Positions 33,286 to 41,367 of a DNA stretch of 64,000 nt are shown here, one piece after another. Every line of letters begins with the position of its first letter. The first letter of the stretch is position 1. The stretch is from Streptomyces yangpuensis (GTDB lineage Bacteria > Actinomycetota > Actinomycetes > Streptomycetales > Streptomycetaceae). Where the stretch lies: the NCBI RefSeq assembly GCF_001005295.1, contig NZ_LBMK01000003.1, positions 198,579 through 262,578 of the forward strand. Reading direction: 5' to 3'. A program made the position numbers and the translations under genes. Under the pieces are notes generated by a model. That model saw nothing but the letters and a program-made list of their open reading frames with translations, was not told the DNA's origin and searched no databases.

Positions 33286-34512
33286 TCATCCGGCGATGCC
33301 CACCAGTTCCTCGACCGCGTCGTGCCGGATCCGCTCGCCGGGGATACCGATGCGCAGGAGCTCGTCGACCCCGCTGCGGATCATCGCGGGCGGTCCCGAG
33401 ATGAACGCGTCGTAGGAGCTCCACGGCCCGTGCTCGCCCACGGCCTGCGGCAGCTGTCCCGCCAGCCCGTCGCCCACCACCGGCCGCACCGACAGCCACG
33501 GGTGCGAGCGCTGCAGCCCCAGCAGTGTGTCCTTGTCGTACAGGTCGTTGTCGCTGCGTGCTCCGAAGAACACCTCGACGGGACGGCGCTCGCCGTGTTC
33601 GGCCACATCCTCGATCAATGCCTTGATCGGGGCGATACCGGTGCCCCCGCCCAGGCAGAGCATCCCGTTGTCGGTGGTGTGGTCCACCACCATCGACCCG
33701 GCCGGCGGTCCCAGGCGCAGCACGTCCCCGGGGCGGGCGTGGCGCACCAGGGCGTTGGAGACCCAGCCCGCCGGGACGGCCTTGACGTGGAAGGAGAGCA
33801 GCCCGTCGGCACGGGGTGCCGAGGCGAAGGAGTAGTGCCTCCAGACCCTCGGCCACCACGGGGTCTCCAGGCTCGCGTACTGGCCGGCCAGAAAGGCGTA
33901 CGGCTGATCGGGGCGGACGGTCAGCACCGCGATATCCGGGGTGCGCAGGTCGTGGGAGACCACCTCCGCGTGCCACCAGGCCGGGGCCTTCACCTCGTCC
34001 GCCGCCGCCGCGTCGATCATGATCTGGGAGATCGCGGTGTACGCCCGCACCCACGCGGCCTCGGTCTCGGGCCCCCAGCTCTGCGTCGCGAACCGGGCCA
34101 GTGCTCCCACGAGGGCCTCGCCGACCGCGGGATAGTGGTAGGCCATGGTGCCGTACTTGCGGTGTCCGGTGCCCAGTCGGCAGAGGTAGGGGGCGAGCAC
34201 GTCGGGATTGTCGATGTGCTCGGCGGCGGTCAGGAGCGCCTTCAGCAGGCGGTCGCGCTGGGTGTCCATGGCCGCCGGGAACATGCCCCGCACTTCCGGG
34301 TGCCCGGTGAAGACCAGAGCGTAGAAGTACGAGGTCACCTTGTCGGCGACCGGGGCGATCTCCGCGAGGGTCCGGCGGATGAGTACGGCATCCGGTGAGG
34401 GCTCGGCCGCTTCGCCCTCGGAGGGTATCCGGGCCGCTTCGCGTCTGGCCGATCTGGTGGGCGGAGCGTCCATGCGGTGCCTCGCTTCGAGCATCTCGGT
34501 CGGTGTGCACAC
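33286..34512 (-). CDS. Flavohemoprotein-like protein (globin + FAD/NAD reductase)
   Basis: 408 residues from the GTG at 34512; ATGs at 34494 and 34473 are alternatives since no ribosome site is clear. Residues 40-175 are a globin: the proximal haem His is in YHYPAVGEALV, matching EHYNIVGEHL of E. coli Hmp. Residues 180-290 form an FAD domain with RHYSFASAP (the RxYS motif), and the NAD domain has LGGGTGIAPI and a final FISGPPAMI. Flavohemoproteins turn NO and O2 into nitrate with NADH in the cytoplasm. A 40-residue polar N-terminal extension is unusual. A 6-bp-arm inverted repeat (34514-34533) lies directly upstream. Confidence 0.88.
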   Translation of the reverse strand: MCTPTEMLEARHRMDAPPTRSARREAARIPSEGEAAEPSPDAVLIRRTLAEIAPVADKVTSYFYALVFTGHPEVRGMFPAAMDTQRDRLLKALLTAAEHIDNPDVLAPYLCRLGTGHRKYGTMAYHYPAVGEALVGALARFATQSWGPETEAAWVRAYTAISQIMIDAAAADEVKAPAWWHAEVVSHDLRTPDIAVLTVRPDQPYAFLAGQYASLETPWWPRVWRHYSFASAPRADGLLSFHVKAVPAGWVSNALVRHARPGDVLRLGPPAGSMVVDHTTDNGMLCLGGGTGIAPIKALIEDVAEHGERRPVEVFFGARSDNDLYDKDTLLGLQRSHPWLSVRPVVGDGLAGQLPQAVGEHGPWSSYDAFISGPPAMIRSGVDELLRIGIPGERIRHDAVEELVGIAG

Positions 34513-34513
34513 G

Positions 34514-34533
34514 CCACGGTCATGAATCCGTGG
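34514..34533. promoter_or_regulatory. Inverted repeat at the flavohemoprotein start
   Basis: CCACGG and CCGTGG arms with an 8-bp spacer, directly before the GTG start. Candidate operator for a NO- or redox-responsive repressor; the consensus of none is matched exactly. Confidence 0.35.
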
Positions 34534-34614
34534 TTCCCGGTTTCACAGCGTGCCAGCCGCCCCAGAGGCCTGCGGGGAAACGCAGAAAATCCGCGATTCG
34601 AACCCACTTTCCTC

Positions 34615-35265
34615 CTAAGATGCGTCAACTCCCGGGCGCGCCACGGCCACGAGCTGGTATACCTCCCGCAGATCCCGCCCCTCGTAGACATGGGTCGCGC
34701 GCGCGGCCAGATGCGGTCGCGCGTTGACCGCCACAGAAACGGACACCGCTTCGAAGAGGTGGATGTCCGTCCCCGAATCCCCGTACGCCACGCAGTCGCC
34801 GCGGGTCACACCGAACTGCTCGCACAGCCGGTCGGCCACCATGACCTTGCCCTCGGGAGTCAGGATCCCGGCCTCCTCCACGGGCCGGGTGAACGGCACC
34901 TCGGGGAAGACCGAGCCGTGGGCGGCATGAGCGCCCCACTCCAGCAGCAGTTCCACGAAGAAGGACGGGGACAGGGAGACCACCGCGCAGTACTCCCCGC
35001 GCCCGCGGATCTCCTGCCAGACATCGCGGATGCCCGCGAGCCAGGGAGCCCCCTCGAACGCCGCCCTGACGTGCTGCGGCGTCAACTCGGCCCACAGCGC
35101 GTGAACCGCCACCGAGAACTGGTGCGGCCCGATCTCCCGCGCGGAGAAGGACCGCTCCAGCGCGGCGATCTCGGCACTCACCCCGAGCTGGCGGGAGATC
35201 TCCACCGGAGCCGCCGAGCCGTACATCAGCGTGCCGTCGAGGTCGAAGAGGTGCAGGCGCGTCAT
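34615..35265 (-). CDS. HAD-family phosphatase, SerB-like
   Basis: 216 residues from the ATG at 35265 (MTRLHLFDLDGTLMYG). Motif I is DLDGTL, motif II is VVSLSPSFF, the motif III Lys is in PEGKVMVADRL, and motif IV is YGDSGTDIHLFE. The small helical cap between motifs I and II and the order match phosphoserine-phosphatase-like enzymes of subfamily IB. The substrate may be phosphoserine or a related small phosphate; it is not the only candidate in the genome. It is cytoplasmic. The start lies 23 bp left of a cluster of four parS sites, so ParB could influence its promoter. The protein ends GRDLREVYQLVAVARPGVDAS. Confidence 0.85.
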   Translation of the reverse strand: MTRLHLFDLDGTLMYGSAAPVEISRQLGVSAEIAALERSFSAREIGPHQFSVAVHALWAELTPQHVRAAFEGAPWLAGIRDVWQEIRGRGEYCAVVSLSPSFFVELLLEWGAHAAHGSVFPEVPFTRPVEEAGILTPEGKVMVADRLCEQFGVTRGDCVAYGDSGTDIHLFEAVSVSVAVNARPHLAARATHVYEGRDLREVYQLVAVARPGVDAS

Positions 35266-35287
35266 AGCTGTCGAGGCTAGTGGCTCG

Positions 35288-35301
35288 GTTTCACGTGAAA
35301 C
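35288..35301. promoter_or_regulatory. parS site, cluster of four (1)
   Basis: Perfect GTTTCACGTGAAAC. First of four within 99 bp in the gap between the HAD phosphatase and the tandem GNAT gene. Confidence 0.95.
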
Positions 35302-35306
35302 ACCGT

Positions 35307-35320
35307 GTTTCACGTGAAAC
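35307..35320. promoter_or_regulatory. parS site, cluster of four (2)
   Basis: Perfect GTTTCACGTGAAAC, 5 bp after the first copy. Confidence 0.95.
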
Positions 35321-35351
35321 ACCGCCCGGCGCGGCCGCCCGTGCAGCTCAT

Positions 35352-35365
35352 GTTTCACGTGAAAC
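35352..35365. promoter_or_regulatory. parS site, cluster of four (3)
   Basis: Perfect GTTTCACGTGAAAC, flanked by CTCAT and ATGAG, which extends the symmetry. Confidence 0.95.
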
Positions 35366-35372
35366 ATGAGCG

Positions 35373-35386
35373 GTTTCACGTGAAAC
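35373..35386. promoter_or_regulatory. parS site, cluster of four (4)
   Basis: Perfect GTTTCACGTGAAAC, 7 bp after the third copy and 51 bp before the GTG start of the GNAT gene. Confidence 0.95.
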
Positions 35387-35437
35387 ATCGGCCCAAATCC
35401 TCTGGACGACTCCCGGCCCATGATCCAGTCTGGGCCG

Positions 35438-36325
35438 GTGACACCACCACACATCACCGATCTGCCGATCCGGGCGCTGTCCGTGGACGATCTCCACCGC
35501 TGCGCCGACCTGTCCGAAGATCGTGGCTGGCTCCGCGAGGACCACAAGTGGGGACTGCTGCTCGCCGCCGGAAGCGGCTACGGCATCGATGCCCCGGACG
35601 GCCGGGGCCTCGCCGCCGCCTGCGTCGTCACCCACTACGGCAACACCTCCACCGGCCCCGGACTCGCCGCCATCGGCATGGTCCTCGTGGCCGACCGCTA
35701 TGCACGCCAGGGGCTCGGACGCGCCCTGATGACCCACATCTGCAACGACGTACTCAAGGGCGTCCCGCTCACCCTGCACGCCACTCCTTATGGGCGCCCG
35801 CTCTACGAGGAGCTCGGGTTCAACACCACGGGGCGCGCCGAAATGCTGGTGGGGGCCTTCCGGGAGGACACCTCCGGCGCGCACGGCACCGCTCGGGTAC
35901 GACGGGCGGTCGCGGAAGACCTCCCCCGCATCCTGCGCCTGGACGCCGAGGTCTTCGGCGCCGACCGTACGCACATGATCACGCGGCTGCCCGCCTTCGC
36001 CGACCAGCTGCTCGTCGCCGAGGACCGGACAGACGGCACGCTCACGGGATACGCGGCGGCCTGGCCCAATATGCACACCCATGTCATCGGCCCCCTGATC
36101 GCCCGGGACACCGATACCGCCAGGTCCTTGGTCACCGCTCTCGCCAGGGGCACGGACCGGGTGCTGCGCACCGATGTCGACGTACGGCACGAGGAACTGC
36201 TCGCGTGGCTCAAGGAACGCGGCCTGGAGTCCGTCTCCTTCAACGCCGTGATGACACGGGACATCCCCGGGCTGCCCGGTGACTGGACCCGCCGCTGGGC
36301 GCCGCTGACCGTGGCCGCGGGCTGA
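35438..36325 (+). CDS. Tandem GNAT-fold N-acetyltransferase
   Basis: 295 residues from the GTG at 35438; the ATG at 35420 is an alternative. A -10-like CATGAT lies about 13 bp upstream of the GTG, suggesting a leaderless message. Two GNAT domains lie in one chain: the first has the acetyl-CoA loop VADRYARQGLGRALMTHI and LYEELGFNTTG, and the second starts near VRRAVAEDLPRILRLDAEVFG and lacks a clear Q/RxxGxG/A loop, so it may be non-catalytic. The acceptor is unknown. It starts just after four parS sites. The next gene is another GNAT, 15 bp downstream, probably co-transcribed. Confidence 0.85.
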   Translation: MTPPHITDLPIRALSVDDLHRCADLSEDRGWLREDHKWGLLLAAGSGYGIDAPDGRGLAAACVVTHYGNTSTGPGLAAIGMVLVADRYARQGLGRALMTHICNDVLKGVPLTLHATPYGRPLYEELGFNTTGRAEMLVGAFREDTSGAHGTARVRRAVAEDLPRILRLDAEVFGADRTHMITRLPAFADQLLVAEDRTDGTLTGYAAAWPNMHTHVIGPLIARDTDTARSLVTALARGTDRVLRTDVDVRHEELLAWLKERGLESVSFNAVMTRDIPGLPGDWTRRWAPLTVAAG

Positions 36326-36340
36326 GGAGGGGTTCCCGTC

Positions 36341-36802
36341 GTGACCGACTCTCCCGCGTTGGTGATCCGGCCGGCCACCGAGGCCGATCTGCCCGCCATC
36401 GTCGCCATGCTCGCCGATGACCCGCTGGGTGCGACCCGCGAGTCCCCGGACGACCTCACCCCGTACCGCACGGCTCTGGAACGTCTCATCGGCGACCCGA
36501 ACCAGCATGTGGTCGTCGCCGTCCGGGCCGGCCGTGTCGTGGGCACCCTCCAGCTGACGATCGTCCCCGGCCTCTCCCGCAAGGGAGCCACCCGCGCCAT
36601 CGTCGAAGGCGTCCGTGTCCACGCGGACGAGCGCGGCAGCGGACTGGGCACCCGGTTCATCGAGTGGGCGATCGAGAAGTCCCGGGCCGAGAACTGCGCA
36701 CTCGTCCAGCTCACGTCGGACGTGACCCGGACCGACGCCCACCGCTTCTACGAACGGCTCGGGTTCACCGCCTCGCACGTCGGGTTCAAGCTCCAGCTGT
36801 GA
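36341..36802 (+). CDS. GNAT N-acetyltransferase
   Basis: 153 residues from the GTG at 36341, behind AGGAGGGG. A single GNAT domain: VIRPATEADLPAIVAML, GTLQLTIVPGLSRKGATRAIVEGVRVH, the acetyl-CoA loop RGSGLGTRFIEWAI and the closing TDAHRFYERLGFTASHVGFK. It transfers acetyl from acetyl-CoA to an amine; the substrate is unknown. The EGVRVHADERGSGLG pattern and FYERLGF are common to many acetyltransferases of small amines. It is cytoplasmic and probably in one transcript with the upstream tandem GNAT gene. The next gene may be separate because it has its own -10-like box. Confidence 0.9.
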   Translation: MTDSPALVIRPATEADLPAIVAMLADDPLGATRESPDDLTPYRTALERLIGDPNQHVVVAVRAGRVVGTLQLTIVPGLSRKGATRAIVEGVRVHADERGSGLGTRFIEWAIEKSRAENCALVQLTSDVTRTDAHRFYERLGFTASHVGFKLQL

Positions 36803-36863
36803 CCGGCAGGATCGTGGGCCGGGCCGCACCGTGGTGTCGGTGGCCCGGCCTACGATCGGGAGG

Positions 36864-38039
36864 ATGAGCGCCCGTCTCCCCCTCCTCGGTACCACCGAGC
36901 GCCGGAACCGCCTCGGCCGACGCCACCGTCTGGCCCCGTCGGCCCACGCCGCGACGGTCGCGGAGGCTGCGGACTCCGTCGTCGCTCTGCACGCCACCGA
37001 CGCCGCGACCGTCTTCCTCTCCGTCCGGGCCCGGCTGGCCGTGGGCGGCCCCGGAGCGGTCGAGTACGCGCTCTACGAGGACGTCCGCCTCGTGCGGCTG
37101 CTCAGCATGCGCAACACCCTCTTCGCGGTGTCGACGCGTCTCGCCCCGTACGTCGACGCGTCGACCGCCCGCGCCATCGCGGTCAAGGAGCGCCGCACCC
37201 TCCTCAAGCACCTGGCCGAGGACGGGCAGGGTCTCGACGCCGCATGGCTGGCCGGGGCGGAGACCGCCACTCTGGACACCCTGGACACCAGCGGGCCCCT
37301 TACCGGCAGTCAGCTCTCCGCAGCCGTGCCCGCGCTGCGCCGGAAGATCACCGTCAGCCGGGGCAAGAAGTACGAGACGGAGCAGGGCGTCGCCACCCGC
37401 GTCATCCGTCTGCTGGCCGCCGACGGCAGGATCCGCCGCGACCGGCCGCGCGGATCGTGGACCTCCAGCCAGTTCCGGTGGGTCCACACCGCACCCTGGC
37501 CCGCCGTACCGGCCGCGGAGGCCCGCGCCGAGATCGCCCGCCGCTGGCTGGACGCGTACGGCCCGGCCACCGAGGCCGACCTGAAGTGGTGGACGGGCTG
37601 GACCCTCACCGAGGTCCGCAAGGCCCTCGCCGCCGTCGGTCCCGACCAGGTGCGACTCGAAGACGGCAGTACCGCCCTGGTGAGCCCCGGGGACACCGCA
37701 CCCGAACCGGCTCCCGAGCCCTGGGCGGCGCTGCTGCCCGCGCTCGATCCGGCCGGCATGGGCTGGGCCGACCGGGGATTCCACCTCGACGCCGCCCACA
37801 GGCCCGCCCTCTTCGACTACGCGGGCAATATCGGTCCCACCGTGTGGTGGAACGGCGAGATCGTCGGCGGCTGGGCCCAGCGCCCGGACGGCGAGATCGT
37901 CTGGCGGCTGCTCGGCGACCCCGGCCGGACCGCGGAGGAGGCGATCGCCGCCGAGGCCGCGCGCCTCGCCGCCTGGGTGGGCGACGCCCGGGTCACCCCG
38001 CGCTTCCGTACCCCGCTGGAGCGCGAACTCGTCGCCTGA
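36864..38039 (+). CDS. HTH_42 winged-helix protein (AlkZ/YcaQ DNA-glycosylase superfamily)
   Basis: 391 residues from the ATG at 36864; TACGAT (36851-36856) is a -10-like box, so the message is likely leaderless. The protein matches the HTH_42 family across its length: a tandem winged-helix arrangement with EYALYEDVRLVRLLSMRNTLF, PLTGSQLSAAVP, TRVIRLLAADGRIRRDRP and WLDAYGPATEADLKWWTG. Members such as AlkZ and YcaQ cut bulky or cross-linked bases from DNA using a QxQ or QxD motif. Here the equivalent place (DSVVALHATDAATVFL) reads HAT, so the catalytic Gln is missing. It may use other chemistry or only bind DNA. It is cytoplasmic. Confidence 0.82.
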   Translation: MSARLPLLGTTERRNRLGRRHRLAPSAHAATVAEAADSVVALHATDAATVFLSVRARLAVGGPGAVEYALYEDVRLVRLLSMRNTLFAVSTRLAPYVDASTARAIAVKERRTLLKHLAEDGQGLDAAWLAGAETATLDTLDTSGPLTGSQLSAAVPALRRKITVSRGKKYETEQGVATRVIRLLAADGRIRRDRPRGSWTSSQFRWVHTAPWPAVPAAEARAEIARRWLDAYGPATEADLKWWTGWTLTEVRKALAAVGPDQVRLEDGSTALVSPGDTAPEPAPEPWAALLPALDPAGMGWADRGFHLDAAHRPALFDYAGNIGPTVWWNGEIVGGWAQRPDGEIVWRLLGDPGRTAEEAIAAEAARLAAWVGDARVTPRFRTPLERELVA

Positions 38040-38056
38040 GACGGGCTTCCGGGCCC

Positions 38057-39442
38057 TCAGCCGATCCCGCGCCAGCCCTGCGGGTCGACACCGCCGGGCA
38101 CCGGGGCAGCGGCGTCGTAAGGCTCCCTCGTGAACACGAACGACGCCAGATCGAGGTGGCTCACCGAGCCGTCCTCCCGGCGGACCGCCCGCAGCGTCTC
38201 ACCGGCGTAGTACCCCGACAGCCCGGTCCAGCTGCCGTCGGGCTCGGAGCGGAACCGGGCGTTGCGCCCACCCCCAGCGACCGGCCCCAGTTCCAGGGAT
38301 CCGTCCGCGAGCAGCCGCACCACGTGAGCCGAAGTCCCCCAGTACCAGGGGCCGCACAGTTCGAGGGGCACCTGATCCGCGGCCGTGAACGGCCGCCACG
38401 GGCGGGGGAACGGGGGCTCCGCGTCCGCCACGATCCCGACGAGATCGACCGCCACGGCCGAGGCCGGCACCCCCGACGTGCAGTTGGCCAGCACCACGGC
38501 GGCCACGTCGTCCGTCTCACTCATCCACAGCCCCGCGACGAACCCGGGCAGCGAACCGCTGTGGCCCGCCAGCCTGCGCGCGCCCTGGGCCGTCAGCTGC
38601 ATCCCCAGCCCGTAGCCGAGGTCGGAGAGGCCGGGCTCCGGGGGGGCCGCCGGGCGGCGCATCTCCCGTACGGACTCCGCGCTCAGGACCCGCTCGTCAC
38701 CGCGCAGCAGGAAGGCGGCGAACCGTGCGAGGTCCCGGCTCGTGGACCACAGCTGACCGGCCGCGGCCATCAGCCCCAGGTCCTCCAGCGGTTCGGGCAT
38801 CATCACGTCGGCCCACGGGTGCACCGCCCAGCCGCCGGCGTGCGGCGCCTGCGGCAGTCCGCTCGTACGGTCCAGGCCGAGGGGTTCCAGCACCTCGGCC
38901 CGCAAGGCCTCTTCCCAGGGCCTGCCGCGCAGCGCCTCCACCAGCGAACCCAGCAGGGTGTAACCGGGGTTGGAGTAATGGTGCCTGGTGCCCGGGGCTA
39001 GCTTGAAGGGCTCCTCGCCCAGCACGTCGGCAAGCTCGGGCCGCTGCGAGCCGGGGGTGCGCTCCCACCACTCGCCGGGGGTCTCCGCCGCCAGTCCGCC
39101 GGTGTGGGCAAGCAGTTGGGCGATGGTCACCTGGCCGACGGCGGTCCCCGGGAGGTGCTTGTCCAGCGGGTCGTCGAGCCTCAGCAGCCCCTCGTCACGC
39201 AGGCGCATGACGAGGACGGCGGTGAAGGTCTTGCTGATCGACCCGATCCGGTACTGGACGTTCCCGTCCGGGCCGTGCCCTTCGACGGAGGTCCGGGACC
39301 CCTCCCAGACCACCTCTCCGCCGCGCAGTACGGCCGCGACGACCGACGGGGCCCGTCCTGTGCTCTGTGCGACGGCGATCCGGTGCCTCAGCGCACGCCG
39401 GGTGGCAGGAAGCAGTTCACGGTCCTCGGCAAGCTCATCCAT
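38057..39442 (-). CDS. Beta-lactamase-fold serine hydrolase
   Basis: 461 residues. The beta-lactamase family (class C/esterase) motifs are present: SxxK as SISK (GSISKTFTAVLVMRL), YxN as YSN (HHYSNPGYTLLG), and GHSG in RLAGHSGSLPGF as the third box. A C-terminal beta-rich domain of about 110 residues follows (PWRPFTAADQVPLELCGPWYWG onward). It has no signal peptide and no lipobox, so it appears cytoplasmic. This makes a peptidoglycan or penicillin role unlikely; it may be an esterase or peptidase. The ATG at 39442 follows dnaB closely (9 bp downstream on the same strand), so the two may be co-transcribed. Confidence 0.85.
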   Translation of the reverse strand: MDELAEDRELLPATRRALRHRIAVAQSTGRAPSVVAAVLRGGEVVWEGSRTSVEGHGPDGNVQYRIGSISKTFTAVLVMRLRDEGLLRLDDPLDKHLPGTAVGQVTIAQLLAHTGGLAAETPGEWWERTPGSQRPELADVLGEEPFKLAPGTRHHYSNPGYTLLGSLVEALRGRPWEEALRAEVLEPLGLDRTSGLPQAPHAGGWAVHPWADVMMPEPLEDLGLMAAAGQLWSTSRDLARFAAFLLRGDERVLSAESVREMRRPAAPPEPGLSDLGYGLGMQLTAQGARRLAGHSGSLPGFVAGLWMSETDDVAAVVLANCTSGVPASAVAVDLVGIVADAEPPFPRPWRPFTAADQVPLELCGPWYWGTSAHVVRLLADGSLELGPVAGGGRNARFRSEPDGSWTGLSGYYAGETLRAVRREDGSVSHLDLASFVFTREPYDAAAPVPGGVDPQGWRGIG

Positions 39443-39451
39443 GATCGGATG

Positions 39452-40933
39452 CTATGTGTTGGCCATGTCCACGAAGCGCGAGTAGTGACCCTGGAAGGCG
39501 ACCGTGATCGTCGCGGTGGGGCCGTTACGGTGCTTGGCCACGATCAGGTCGGCCTCACCGGCACGAGGTGACTCCTTCTCGTAGGCGTCCTCGCGGTGGA
39601 GCAGGATCACCATGTCGGCGTCCTGCTCGATGGAGCCCGACTCACGCAGGTCGGAGACCATCGGCTTCTTGTCGGTCCGCTGCTCCGGGCCACGGTTCAG
39701 CTGGGAGAGCGCGATCACCGGGACCTCCAGCTCCTTCGCCAGCAGCTTCAGATTTCGGGACATGTCCGAGACCTCCTGCTGTCGGCTCTCGGGCCGGCGC
39801 GAGCCACCCGACTGCATCAGCTGGAGGTAGTCGATGACCACGAGCGAGAGGTCGTTGCGCTGCTTGAGCCGACGGCACTTGGCCCGGATCTCCATCATCG
39901 ACAGGTTGGGGGAATCGTCGATGTAGAGCGGGGCGGCGGAGACGTCGGGCATCCGGCGGGCCAGCCGGGTCCAGTCGTCGTCCGTCATAGTGCCCGAACG
40001 CATGTGGTGCAGCGCCACCCTGGCCTCGGCCGACAGCAGGCGCATGGCGATCTCGTTGCGCCCCATTTCGAGGGAGAAGATCACGCTGGGCAGGTTGCTC
40101 TTGATGGAGCAGGCGCGGGCGAAGTCCAGCGCGAGCGTGGACTTGCCCATGGCCGGACGTGCGGCGATGACGATCATCTGGCCCGGGTGCAGGCCGTTGG
40201 TCAGCGAGTCCAGGTCGGTGAAGCCGGTGGGCACGCCCGACATCTGCCCACTGCGCGAACCGATGGCCTCGATCTCGTCGAGGGCGCCTTCCATGATGTC
40301 GCCGAGCGGCAGGTAGTCCTCGGAGGTCCGCTGCTCGGTGACGGCGTAGATCTCGGCCTGGGCGCTGTTGACGATCTCGTCGACGTCGCCGTCGGCGGCG
40401 TAACCCATCTGCGTGATCTTCGTACCGGCGGCGACGAGGCGGCGCAGGACGGCCCGCTCGTGGACGATCTCCGCGTAGTACTCGGCGTTCGCCGCCGTAG
40501 GCACGGACTGGACCAGCGTGTGCAGGTACGAGGCCCCGCCGACCTTGCTGATCTCGCCGCGACGGGTCAGTTCGGCGCCGACCGTGATCGGGTCGGCCGG
40601 CTCGCCCTTGGCGTACAGGTCGAGGATGGCCTGGTAGATCGTCTCGTGCGAGGGCCGGTAGAAGTCGTGGCCCTTGATGACCTCGACCACGTCGGCGATG
40701 GCGTCCTTGGAGAGCAGCATGCCGCCCAGCACCGACTGCTCGGCGTCGAGGTCCTGCGGCGGGACGCGCTCGAAGCCGCCACCGCCGCCGTCCCAGGAAC
40801 CGCCCTCGCGGCCCCGGTCGTGCTGCTCGTCGCCGCGGCCCCGGCCTTCGCTGTTACGGCGCGGCCGGGCGGGCAGACGGTCGCTCGGACCGCTGTCGGC
40901 CCAGGGGTCGTCCATGGGCTCGGGCATGCTCAC
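39452..40933 (-). CDS. dnaB: Replicative DNA helicase DnaB
   Basis: 493 residues. After a 70-residue polar tail, the N-terminal DnaB domain (PPQDLDAEQSVLGGMLLS) and the RecA-like ATPase follow: Walker A ARPAMGKSTLALDFA, Walker B LSLVVIDYLQLMQ, and a C-terminal DLRESGSIEQDADMVILLHR. The hexamer encircles the lagging strand and unwinds DNA at the fork. No intein is present, although inteins are common in actinomycete DnaB. The GTG at 40933 is used; an ATG at codon 3 is an alternative. The 434-bp upstream gap holds five DnaA boxes, which suggests DnaA control or titration. The Asp/Arg-rich tail is longer than in E. coli. Confidence 0.96.
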   Translation of the reverse strand: MSMPEPMDDPWADSGPSDRLPARPRRNSEGRGRGDEQHDRGREGGSWDGGGGGFERVPPQDLDAEQSVLGGMLLSKDAIADVVEVIKGHDFYRPSHETIYQAILDLYAKGEPADPITVGAELTRRGEISKVGGASYLHTLVQSVPTAANAEYYAEIVHERAVLRRLVAAGTKITQMGYAADGDVDEIVNSAQAEIYAVTEQRTSEDYLPLGDIMEGALDEIEAIGSRSGQMSGVPTGFTDLDSLTNGLHPGQMIVIAARPAMGKSTLALDFARACSIKSNLPSVIFSLEMGRNEIAMRLLSAEARVALHHMRSGTMTDDDWTRLARRMPDVSAAPLYIDDSPNLSMMEIRAKCRRLKQRNDLSLVVIDYLQLMQSGGSRRPESRQQEVSDMSRNLKLLAKELEVPVIALSQLNRGPEQRTDKKPMVSDLRESGSIEQDADMVILLHREDAYEKESPRAGEADLIVAKHRNGPTATITVAFQGHYSRFVDMANT

Positions 40934-41367
40934 CGGGCCGCCTCCTCCGTCCGCAAAGCGGACCTCGCCGTGCGGCTCTTTCTACGACACGGCTCTGACA
41001 TTCGGGGCACCCGAATCGGCTGTCGGCGAGTCGGGCAACGCACCACGGTAGGGCCGCGAGCGGCGTCAGCCAATCTTGTTATCCACAGGCTCTGTGGATG
41101 AGATGTGGACGACGGCGCCAATGCTGTGGGTAACTCCCCCGAAGCTGTGCACGGACCGGGGGACGACGCTGTGGACAAAATCACCCGGGAGACCCGGTTA
41201 CCCCACCTGACCTGGGATTTCGCCTTCCACCGAGCGTGTGGGGGAAATTTCTTCGGCGCGCTCCCGAGAACGCCTCCAACCGGGCGGGAAGAACGTCCGA
41301 GTCAGCGCAACCAGTAAGGATCCATTCGAGGTTGCGTCCATTACCTGTGGAAGATTAGATTGGGCGA
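40934..41367. promoter_or_regulatory. Divergent region between dnaB and the MATE gene (non-coding)
   Basis: No gene is supported in these 434 bp. It holds the DnaA-box cluster (41079-41178). A -10-like TAGATT (about 41356-41361) lies 6-7 bp before the MATE ATG, suggesting a leaderless transcript. The rest looks like promoter DNA for both genes. Confidence 0.6.
41079..41178. promoter_or_regulatory. Cluster of five DnaA boxes upstream of dnaB
   Basis: TTATCCACA on the plus strand (41079-41087), then on the minus strand TCATCCACA (41093-41101), TCGTCCACA (41104-41112), TTACCCACA (41125-41133) and TTGTCCACA (41170-41178). The last is the perfect Streptomyces consensus. Spacing is 9-37 bp and four boxes share orientation. 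It resembles DnaA-box clusters reported near oriC in S. coelicolor that titrate DnaA. Confidence 0.75.

Noticed and set aside
34594..34605. tRNA-like T-loop GATTCGAACCCA
   Set aside because: No cloverleaf can be built on either strand: the stem partners do not pair and there is no acceptor arm. It may be chance or a very old fragment.
35266..35437. Short peptides MFHVK, VSRET and CFT repeated at ORF ends
   Set aside because: They are translations of parS in the three frames, not a conserved protein tag.
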